From Ectocarpus siliculosus (taxonomy: Eukaryota; Sar; Phaeophyceae; Ectocarpales; Ectocarpaceae), in assembly GCA_000310025.1 (NCBI GenBank), contig FN649734.1, forward strand, positions 1,923,821 through 1,964,822: 41,002 nt of DNA, read 5' to 3'. This document shows positions 32,435 through 41,002 of the stretch, piece by piece. Position 1 is the first letter of the stretch; each line of letters begins with the position of its first letter. Both the position numbers and the translations under genes were made by a program. Below the pieces are notes generated by a model. It saw only the letters and a program-made list of their open reading frames with translations, did no database searches and had not been told where the DNA came from.

Positions 32435-34135
32435 AAACAAAGGAAGGAACAAATAATTAGAAGCCGACCCGCCTGCTGACGAGATTCATCTCGCAAAGAA
32501 GTTCTAGTAGAATGATTGTATCCTCCAGGGTTGCCAGGGAAGAAGAAGAAGTTGAAGATCTAAGGTCCTACGCCCACAGGCGGAGCAAGATTGAACGCGG
32601 AGTTTTTGCCGCGCCCACATCCTCGCAGCCATCACCGCCCCCCATCATCACTCCTTCTCCTCCTCTCCTCTAACCCGGCAACAACACAGCAGCAACAGGA
32701 GCACTGATCCACTGCGAAGGTACGATCTCAACAACTCGGGGAACGAGCATGTTGACTAGCCTGTACCCGTCCAGCAAAATGTGCGTGTGTGTAGGTTACA
32801 ATTTCATGGGTCCCGTGCTGTCGGAGAAAGGAGTCAGATCTTGTTTCGGTGGGAGACAGCAGTTGGTTTGCAATCGCTGCACTTGGATGGGATATTTACA
32901 TGGAGTGACCGTTGTTCTCCCGTAGTTTCGGGTCGAGGCCGAGCAAACATAACGAACGGAAGCCTGCATGGCCTGCAGCGATCTGTCTGTCCGGTATCAT
33001 GTGTGTATCGATGGCGCTCGCTCCTGGGAGTTGTGGCTGTTTAAAAAGGCAAGGCAAATCTGAACGGATTTCTTGCGAGAAACTGATGCCCGTCCATGTT
33101 CTAGTGCAGACGACATCAGGGTGACGACATTTTATGTTGCGTGTACAGCAAGGTACCATATCTAGAGAGCACACGGTATAGGACTCGCCAATGCAAGTAG
33201 TAAGCTGAACCTTAGCCAACGCACCGTTCGAAACGGGAGGCTTCTTGTTTGGTTCCCTAGGTATGAAGCAGAGGTCATGTGCATGCATTCGAGGTTCAAA
33301 ATCGGAAAAAAATGCAAAAAAAAACTTCCCCAGCAACCGATTCTGACCCGGCACGAACACAGCTGTTCACCAAACGAGCCTGGACGGGTGCACGGCGAAA
33401 AGAGGAACATTACGGAGAGGGCGAAGATGTTGTAGCAAGACAGGGGAAGTGCACAGAAGGACCCACGTTGTTTTTGGCCACAAAAGGGCATGGACGCACG
33501 ACGATATGTACCTCCCATAATGAAAAGAATGCCGTCGGCATAGTCTGTTCCCCGCCTGCATATTTGGAAAATCAGAAACCACGAAAGTTTACTACAAGCA
33601 GTCGTGAAGGGTCGATTAGACACGTATTTTCTCCCCAAGTATGCCGAGGCGGATTCGCGGACTTTTAGCTCGAACCTTTCCCTGAAATCTCACGGCGAAC
33701 CCCGAACGGGACAACTTGAAAACAATCTGCCAGCTGCGCATTTCGACAAACAACGACGAACGATGGCGTCAGATTTTGTTGATTTTTCCCCCTCAGTACA
33801 GGATACGACAAATTAATCTCGAGACACAAGTCGGGGATTGACTACTAGCAATGATCCATAGTGTGCACGTCGACCAAGTTGTAAGTCTACGTTTCCCCGA
33901 ACAGCACGTAGTGATATCGCCCCTGTTGGTGGTAACAGTTCGGTAGCCATCACGTGTGTCTGACGTCTGACGAGACAAGAAAACATTTCGGAATGTCCGA
34001 TCTTCCACCTTTCGCTTCGACGATTCATTTCATTTCGTGATTTGCTTTTTTTCCCTCGCATGCCTTCGTTTGATCTCTTCATGTCATGTCGCCCGCGACT
34101 CCTGACAATTTGGACCTTTTGTTCATGGTGTGGTG

Positions 34136-34405
34136 TTGTTTCTGATTCAGTGCAGTTCTTCGCGGAAAAAAATGTACGTCCATCGTTTTAAGGGTGTCGT
34201 GAGTAGCCTTTTGTGACCACGCAAGGCGGCGGGTTTAGTTCTTCATTTCGAATCAGCGCTCACAGCACTAGTGCCGTTTACCTACCCGTGATGTTTCTGA
34301 TTCTAGTTCTTCGCGAAGAAAACCAAGTGTACTCCCATCGTTCTAAGGGTGTCGTCAGTAGCCTTTTGTGACCACGCAGGGCGACGGGTTTAGTTGTTTG
34401 TGCCG
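34136..34405 (+). repeat. Direct duplication upstream of the vWD-like gene
   Basis: Two roughly 110-bp copies (about 34138-34245 and 34292-34402) share GTTTCTGATTC, GTTCTTCGCG, CCATCGTT..AAGGGTGTCG, AGTAGCCTTTTGTGACCACG and GGGTTTAGTT. They end about 320 bases before the predicted ATG at 34728, so they may belong to the promoter or 5' UTR. Confidence 0.8.
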
Positions 34406-34727
34406 TATGCCCCCCCCCCCTGTTTCAACCGTTGGTTAGTCTACGGGGTACCTCTCTGTATCTTTTGCGCCTGTCTCAAAGTCGTTTCACGAAAAAGATG
34501 TGTGCCATACATCATTTACGAAGGACATTTGTTTTCATTATTTGAAAAGACACCTGCTTTTGCTCCGCTGAAGAACGTGACCGGCATGCGCTGCGTCTGT
34601 GAGATCCCGCTCCACGATTTGTTCACCCTGATGCCGCGCCCTTACAACGGTCCCGTGAAAACCCTCCTTATTCGTCGTTTGTTGTCGATGTGTGACATTC
34701 ACAGGAAATCAAGCAACCTTCGCCAAG

Positions 34728-37716
34728 ATGAAGACATCATCAACATTTGCGCTGCTCCTACCTCTGCTGTACATCGCCAGCGTCCAAGCTGACAGTGAGA
34801 GCATTGCAATTTGATGGCAGCAGGAGATAAAGACGTAAAACCATTAACGAACATGTTTTTTATCGTTAATCGGCACCGAGACTCTCAATATGGCGATATC
34901 GAATGCAACAAAGGTCCCCCGCGTGATGCATATCGCGCCGCGCCGGACGTGGGAGATGAAACGACAGAAGAAAGACAAGCGTCGACCCCTTCGCTCTCAT
35001 TAAAACACCTACAAAAGTCCGTCTTGAGAAGGGCTTCATTAAAACACCTACAGAAGTCCGTCTTGAGAAGGGCTTCCTCGTTGCTTTCTAACCCACCAAC
35101 CCATGCCCCTGCCCGTCCTCTGGCGAACGTTGTTACCGGCTCCTGATATCTGTGACGTAGACTGTGAGGCGTCAGGTCTTTATTGTCCGTGCGATCTCAC
35201 GAACGACCAGTGCAAAGGAATCTTCGTGTGTTGCGATCAAGTCGATCCGCCCGAGTGCAGGAATCCCAATGCTGCACCAGGGGCAGCGGCCGCCTGCGGT
35301 AAGTTGCATCGATCTGATGGCGTGCGGATTGCATCGATGCGATGTCGTGCGGAAGCTGCATTCAAACATGCAGCAACATTTGGTCTGTAATTGAATTGCT
35401 TCGACATTTATTTGTTGTTGGCTAAATTTGGGTTTTTGTCCGGTGAAATTTCACGTGGCGCTCTTGTGTTCAGCTGTTGATGGTAAATCTGTTTTTGATT
35501 CCGTATCGCCACTTCTAACAAAAACTACCTTGGTCACGAGCAAGTCCTAAGTCTTAAGTCCGAAAGAATAAACGTGTGTGGGGCGCTTCAGCAGCAGGCC
35601 GTCACTTACACAGTAGGGTGTGTTCTTGTACCCCCCTCCCACGAAACTGTGTGTAGGGGACCCGCACATGACCGGCTTCCTTGGCCAGAAGTTTGATTTC
35701 ACGGGAGAGGACGGTGGCTACTACGCCGTCATCAGTGACTTCCCGAACTTGCACATCAACATGGTGAGCCCCGAAGTATCCACGTGTAAATGGAGGCGAA
35801 TGACGTCAGGGAAGGAATAGCGGGCAAATATGGCGCTCGCTAGTGAAGTATAACGGTATGTATGACGGTATGACGATGCTTGAGTCATCCTGCGTGGCAT
35901 TGGGTGGGGGTAGCAACTCGAACGTTTGATCTGGTGCGTGGACTTGGTGTGCATGCAGTGGTAAAGCCCTCGCGATGCGAGGTGTCGTTACGTCATCGCG
36001 CGATTTCCTTTGATTTTTCTTTGGGAACTGCTTGCTGTGAGTCGTCATGCGAGGTTGCCTCGTGGCGCGATGGCCTCAAAGTTTGACTCTTGTTAACCGG
36101 AACCCGACCAACCCTTACACCCGAAGCCCGACCGTGAGGCATTGCCGCAACCAACACCCAACGGTTCTACTTGTCCCCCCTTTTGTCTCGCTAGCGCGTC
36201 ACGAGCCCGGTCCCCTCTTTGCCGGAGATCACATACATCACCGGGCTGTCTCTTCTGACCACCGACGCGGGCGGAGAGATCCACAGCGTCGTCATCGAGG
36301 TCAAGAACCCGCACGACATCGAGAGCGCCTGCCCCACCGGGGTGTCCCCCTGCCTCGCCGACGGATCCCTGAGGGTAATGCTCGATGGGAAGGAGGAGCT
36401 GTCCGCCCCGGGCTCCGTCGCTCTCGCCGATGACGTCATCGTGACGGCGGCCAACCTCCCGGGGGCGTGCCGTTCGTTCGGGTTCGAGCACTACTGGGAG
36501 CGCAAGAAGCTCCAGAATGCCCTCCACGGCCGTCACCTCGGCGAGCAGAGCATGGGAGACTGGTTGCTCGGGGTGAGAAACCGGAGTTGCATGATGGATC
36601 CTCAACTGTGCGTGGGAAATGCGTTGCGGGATGGGGTGTGCACGTCGTGCTTGCACGTAATGCTCTTGTTGGGTTGTTCGACACAGGAGTTGCCCATCAT
36701 TTTCGATGCATTTTTCATATAGGCTATTCACCACACGCAGCGACTCGGAGCGTTGTCGTTTGATGATGTACTTGTCATGATGCATTTTCTCTGTATTGTT
36801 GTTGGTTGTGCGTTTGTCCCAGGACCCCACGGCTACCAACATGGACGAGTGCACGGACTACGTTTCGCAAGCCGAGGGGCAGGCCGGGGGCCTTTTTGCC
36901 CACCAGTCCGAGCACGCCTCGTTCCAGATCGTGACCCCCACGGCCACGGTTCGCCTGAGCCACGGTCGCCTCCACCAGATTGCGACCCGCGACCCCACTG
37001 ACCGGTTCGACCTCCCCGATCACACGACCTGGCAGATGAACTTGGGCGTCGACCACGACGAGGTAGGCTCCACAAATGACTCCAAAACGTTACAGTTCGA
37101 TGGAATAAAACTGTTGGTACACGAAAGGAATACGATTTCTACCCTGTTGCCTTCTCCACCGGTCCTTTCATCCCCTCCCGCATTAAACACCCCTCTTGAT
37201 CCATCCGTCTTCGCAGGTAAGCTACTCCGCTACCGGGATCCTCGGTGAGACCTCCACCCCGACCAAGGACGCCAACGGCGAGGACATCATGACCGGCATG
37301 GAGGCCATCCGCGGGTCCGCGGAAGACTGTAAGTCTCAGATAGCACGTTGTTGTCGCCGTTGCTAGCGATGTAACGTCGTGTCTATCCTGACTGATTTGT
37401 TCATGGGTCGCAATTATCCATGTGGTACGAACCTTTTCGTACGCTGTGAAATTGTCTCGGGAGTCTCCGGAGAAGCTCTCTGGGGTTGTCTCTGAAGAAA
37501 CTTGCCGTATTTCTCTGAAGAAACTTGCCGTATTTCGTTCGTTGTCGAACATCGCGGAAAAATGGAAAGTTAACATCAAACAACCCGAACCACCCCTCCC
37601 ACGCTTTCGCCGAACACGCACAAATCTTGTGACGTTTGGATATTTTTCAATATCTCGCAGACCGCGTCACGGGCCCCCTGGATGTTACCTTCGCCATGGA
37701 CACAATCGAGCTCTAA
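34728..37716 (+). CDS. Secreted Cys-rich protein with vWD/root-cap-like GDPH module
   Basis: Seven exons join in phase: 34728-34794, 35161-35298, 35657-35763, 36195-36572, 36823-37062, 37217-37328, 37661-37716; 1098 nt, 365 residues plus TAA. Residues 1-21 (MKTSSTFALLLPLLYIASVQA) are a clear signal peptide. Exon 2 has eight cysteines (CPCDLTNDQC, FVCCDQVDPPEC). Exon 3 carries GDPHMTGFLGQKFDFTGEDG and DFPNLHINM, the start pattern of von Willebrand D-like domains and plant root-cap proteins (GDPH, F-D-F-G, LHIN). The exon at 37217 has ATGILGETSTPT, matching the GxLGqT motif late in such domains. This predicts a secreted or cell-wall protein; no enzyme motif is seen. The start fits the signal peptide, and the gene appears intact. 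The exact family assignment is by motif only. Confidence 0.85.
34997..35076 (+). repeat. Two tandem copies of a 39-bp repeat in intron 1
   Basis: TCATTAAAACACCTACAAAA and its near-identical copy 39 bases later, each followed by GTCCGTCTTGAGAAGGGCT. The period is a multiple of three, so open frames run through it, but it sits between donor 34795 and acceptor 35160 of the vWD-like gene. Confidence 0.85.
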
Positions 37717-39108
37717 CGTCACGGCGAGGACACCAGGATGCAGTCATGGGTGTAGGTGGTTCTCCTTCGTTGAACCCACCGGTGCCAGGCCCACAGCCGT
37801 GGACCCAAAACATTTTGTTCAGTAGGATTTTCGTCTTGATGCCTTTCAGGTGGATGCAGTAGATCTTGGATGGCGACGGGTTCGCCATGTATGAGACGTG
37901 TTGGTAAGTCCAGGGACTTTCAATCGGATCGGGTGCTTCGTTTTAATCAGATCGGGTGCTTAGTTTCTTCTATTACGCTCCGTAGCAAAAGGCACGCATA
38001 CACACAAAATCACTCACTCATTTGGGGAAACCGTGGACCGGCAAAACGGTCTGACAAATACTTTCCGCGTAGAAAGTTCACATGGCAACTTTGTGGGATA
38101 CGTTGTCGGCTTCGTAGGTTTTGCTTAACGTAGGTGTGCAAGGATCTCGTCGTCGATACGTTGTCGGCTTTGTAGGTTTTGCTTAAGCGTAGGTGTCCGA
38201 TTGTGTCGATTATATCGTCGTGTTCATTGCTCTAAGTCGGGTGAGGTTGACTGTTTTCGGCACAGGTCTCGTTGTTTCCACGCACTTCTCGCCCTGCTAG
38301 TTAGAGCGAGAGGTCCACGTTTTGACATGCGTTTTGACATGGGTTCGAGACGTGATGACATTTTCGACAGGGGTATCACGTCTTGACACGGGCGGTTCCG
38401 TTCTTGCGTGCTTCTTCAAATGAGTATCCAACTTATCTCGTGGAATGATTTTTCTTTCGATTTTGATATCCAGTCGTGTTGCACAACATAGCTGGCCTGT
38501 AGTTGCTAGTTGTAGTCGGAAGATCGCTGGAGAACCTGTACTATTGTATTGAGACTATTTGGAATGATTTTATTTTCGACATGAATTGTGTCGCACGGGG
38601 TTGTTTGACATTGGAGCCAGCTCGGGCGGACGACACCAACTCGCCGGCGAACAATCAGACGCGATGTCCGAAAGCACCTGAGACGTGGAATCAGCGAATG
38701 AATGAATGAATTTTGAGCAAGAGGCCAATATTTCATTCTGTCGTTTTTGATTGGGTGCAGAATTGGTTCGCCAGGCTCTGTCTGCGCGGAACGCGCCCCC
38801 GGAGTATATATGGAGCCAGTTTTCGCATCTTTGATCGTCAACCACACGCGCTCCGGGCATGAGCGTTAATGTACCGACGAGCCTCCTGCGTGCCCCTGAG
38901 AAGGAATCGCAAAACAAGAAGACTCGATGCATCGAGAGAAAGAAGAGCCGAAGCATGAAAATGACATGGGGGGGGATAAAAACCTTGGCATCCCCTATCT
39001 TTTTTTTTTCGGTGTGTCTAAATCCCCCCCCGGGGGGGGATTATCGTAAATCCCCCCCCGTCTGTATCTCCGCCCACGAGGCACCAATCGAGCCAGGACA
39101 CGCACAGC
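37717..39108. other. Downstream gene-free region
   Basis: No gene is supported. Short direct repeats occur: ATCGGATCGGGTGCTT near 37922 and again near 37949, and ACGTTGTCGGCTT.GTAGGTT at about 38100 and 38158. A first, damaged unit of the 194-bp satellite begins near 39013, with a C8G8 palindrome and then the TCTGTATCTCCGCCC block. Confidence 0.6.
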
Positions 39109-39760
39109 ATTAGTGTCTAAATCCCCCCCCGTCTGTATCTCCGCCCACGAGGCATCAATCGAGCCAGGTCACGCACGGCTGTGTTGCTGTGATGTAGGGC
39201 TATCACGAGATTCCTCGCACAGCGGAAGCGGTGCAGGTTCGGTGCACCCATGGTTGATGGGCAAAACATATCTGTTGTCCCAACCTGTCCGCCGGGGGGG
39301 GATTAGTGTCTAAATCCCCCCCCGTCTGTATCTCCGCCCACGAGGCACCAATCGAGCCACGACATGCACGGCTGTGTTGCCGTGATGTAGGGCTATAGCG
39401 AGATACCTCGTACAGTGGAACGGGTGCAGGTTTAGTGCAGCCATATGGCTGATGGTCAAAGTATATCTGTTGCCTCAACCTGCCCCCCGGGGGGGGATTA
39501 GTGTCTAAATCCCCCCCCGTCTGTATCTCCGCCCACGAGGCACCAATCGAGCCAGGACACGCAAGGCTGTGTTGCCGTGATGTAGGGCTATAGCGAGATA
39601 CCTCGTACAGTGGAAGGGGTGCAGGTTTAGTGCAGCCATATGGCTGATGGTCAAAGTATATCTGTTGCCTCAACCTGCCCCCCGGGGGGGGATTAGTGTC
39701 TAAATCCCCCCCCGTCTGTTTCTCCGCCCCCAGGGCACCAATCGACTGACGAACACCGGT
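39109..39760 (+). repeat. Satellite array, about 194-bp units, forward orientation
   Basis: Units begin ATTAGTGTCTAAATCCCCCC at about 39109, 39302, 39498 and 39692 (periods 193-196). Each contains TCTGTATCTCCGCCCACGAG, CACCAATCGAGCCA, a GTGATGTAGGGCTAT block and CAACCTGCCCCCCGGGGGGG. The last unit is cut short. Unit junctions are C/G-run palindromes. Open frames across it on either strand are repeat artefacts. Confidence 0.92.
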
Positions 39761-40509
39761 AGAAGTGTGTGAAAACATGCACGTACAGCGCACAGCAGCG
39801 GGCAGCAGGTGAGGCGACCATCACATCAAGTATTCCTGCCCACAGTTTTACACACACCCAGTGGGATGCGAACACCGCCGTCTCACTGGTGGGGTACATT
39901 TTAGCCTTGTTTACCCCCCCCAGCGGTATGTCGTCACACAAGACTTCAGTCGACACAGGACATGTCAACTGTGTTTCTTCGATGTAGGACTACCGTCCAC
40001 CGTATGACCCATCGTTAGCCCAAACGACGTAGCCCGAAGGGTTCCGTTCAGGTGGTAACACCGCCGGTGGGGTAAACTACGGATGTGCTCCTGCAGGGGG
40101 AGGGGGGGGGGTATGTCTAATACCCCACCATGAACCTCGCACCTCTGTACAAGGCTCTGATGGCCGCACAAGACCCGAGGTAGAAGTGTAAAAGATGAAG
40201 AACGCACAACACACAGCACGCAGCAGCACTGCACCCATGCTGTGATCGCTATGTCTATACATTGTACCGTGCCCATATGTAACGTTCCTCACATCAGGGA
40301 TTGATAACTCATTCGTTTGGTGTCGCTCTCCAAAAAGAAACAACGAAGAAAAAACAACGACAACGCAAATACTCGCAAACGATCGAAAACAATCCCAAAC
40401 ATGTTGAGACATAGGTGATGAACGTATGTTCGCCGCCACCAACGTGTTGCCTCCCGGTCGTCAATGCGACGTGAAAGTCAGACTAAGGTACACACGCAAG
40501 GGCAGCTGG

Positions 40510-40704
40510 TTAGGTGCTGGTATCAGCACCTTTCAGCTTTCTCCTCTTGTTCGTCCGTGGCACGTCGCTGAAGTCCTTCATTCTCCTAGTCTGACGGGAT
40601 TTTCCTCTCTGGCCCGCAGGGTTGCCAGCTCCCTCTTTGCCGTCCTTCTTAGGTCTCCCTTTCTTGGGTGCTTGCCCAGGATTTTGGGCTCCTCCTGCCT
40701 CCAC
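40510..40704 (-). CDS. Small Lys/Arg-rich ORF with AT-hook-like motif (possible)
   Basis: A 64-codon frame inside the spacer between inverted satellite arrays. It contains APKKGRPKKDGK, which fits the AT-hook core (GRP flanked by basic residues), followed by further basic clusters (GQRGKSRQTRR, RTNKRRKLKG). The opposite strand is also open across the same region (40426-40794) without recognisable motifs. It could be one exon of a DNA-binding or transposon-encoded protein, or chance. The upstream AG (end of CTGTGGAG) could serve as an acceptor. Confidence 0.3.
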   Translation of the reverse strand: MEAGGAQNPGQAPKKGRPKKDGKEGAGNPAGQRGKSRQTRRMKDFSDVPRTNKRRKLKGADTST

Positions 40705-40706
40705 AG

Positions 40707-41002
40707 ACGGGGGGGGGATTTAGACACTAATCCCCCCCCGGGGGGCAGGTTGGGACAACAGATATATTTTGCCCATCAGCCATGGCTGCACTAAACCTGC
40801 ACGGTTTCCGCTGTACGAAGTATGTCGTGATAGCCCTACATCACGGCAACACAGCCGTGCGTGTCTTGGCTCGATTGGTGTCTCGTGGGCGGAGATACAG
40901 ACGGGGGGGGATTTAGTCACTAATCCCCCCCCGGGGGGCAGGTTGGGACAACAGATATATTTTGCCCATCAGCCATGGCTGCACCAAACCTGCACCGTTT
41001 CA
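40707..41002 (-). repeat. Satellite array, inverted orientation, running off the window
   Basis: The same 194-bp unit in reverse complement: GGGGGATTTAGACACTAATC at about 40712 and again near 40905, with GGCGGAGATACAGACGGGGG and CATCACGGCAACACAGCC between. With the forward array it makes an inverted pair around a 0.95-kb spacer. Confidence 0.92.

Larger units (their letters stand above)
28283..34727. other. Gene-poor region of 6.4 kb
   Basis: No gene can be supported. The first part is probably the 3' UTR of the gene ending at 28282. Near 28900-29580 both strands carry open frames with protein-like stretches (minus: LLKSLEENESSLAKLVKSLD; plus: DLTSFARLDSFSSRDLRSFW), but no consistent exon chain emerged. 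TACA repeats (about 30340-30400), a (GA)n tract (32401-32430), dispersed CCAAT-type sequence near 30492 and a 110-bp duplication (34136-34405) are the only structure seen. Confidence 0.55.

Noticed and set aside
33162-33668. Opposed open frames of 158 (minus) and 129 (plus) codons
   Set aside because: Neither shows a domain or consistent splice sites; the pair is probably chance in a moderate-GC region.
39203-39793. 196-codon minus-strand open frame
   Set aside because: It is made of the satellite unit repeated in frame and is not a gene.

Overview
The window is nuclear DNA from a multicellular-type eukaryote, most likely a brown alga (Ectocarpus-like). Genes are split into many short exons by GT-AG introns of a few hundred bases. 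Introns are full of microsatellites and small inverted-repeat elements, a short TTAGGG tract is present, and each leucine-rich repeat (LRR) sits in its own exon, as described for Ectocarpus LRR proteins. There is no operon structure, and no rRNA, tRNA or CRISPR array was recognised. The species is inferred from style, not proved.

Left third (713-15454, minus strand): one large gene rebuilt here from splice sites. Eighteen exons join in phase to give exactly 936 codons without a stop. They encode an N-terminal hydrophobic signal, an LRR cap, eight LRR-type exons, a Pro/Thr stalk, one transmembrane segment, a low-complexity cytoplasmic linker, a helical region resembling the four-helix (MLKL/HeLo-type) domains found next to some kinases, and the start of a protein kinase domain (glycine loop and beta-3 lysine). 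The kinase stops at an intron donor 713 bases from the window edge. That remaining stretch holds an inward-facing TTAGGG tract and C/G homopolymer sequence, so the kinase either continues outside the window or has been lost. This is the most interesting locus: an LRR receptor kinase with a possible cell-death-type helical module between membrane and kinase.

Middle (15455-28282): an intergenic stretch of about 4.3 kb with tandem repeats and CCAAT motifs, then a plus-strand gene at 19801-28282 of about 16 exons. It encodes an unrecognised protein of roughly 800 residues with an N-terminal hydrophobic signal, a cysteine-containing N-terminal part, a hydrophobic double-span segment and a basic, disordered C-terminal part. 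Two families of short inverted-repeat (MITE-like) elements sit in its introns. The two large genes are divergently transcribed from this intergenic region.

Right third (28283-41002): about 6.4 kb without a supportable gene, then a complete seven-exon plus-strand gene (34728-37716) for a 365-residue secreted protein with a cysteine-rich N-terminus and a GDPH-type module like von Willebrand D or plant root-cap proteins. The last 3.3 kb carry a roughly 194-bp satellite present as two arrays in opposite orientation, flanking a spacer with a small lysine-rich AT-hook-like ORF. Possible functional themes are surface perception (receptor kinase) and extracellular matrix or secretion (vWD-like protein). 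No direct cooperation between the genes can be shown.
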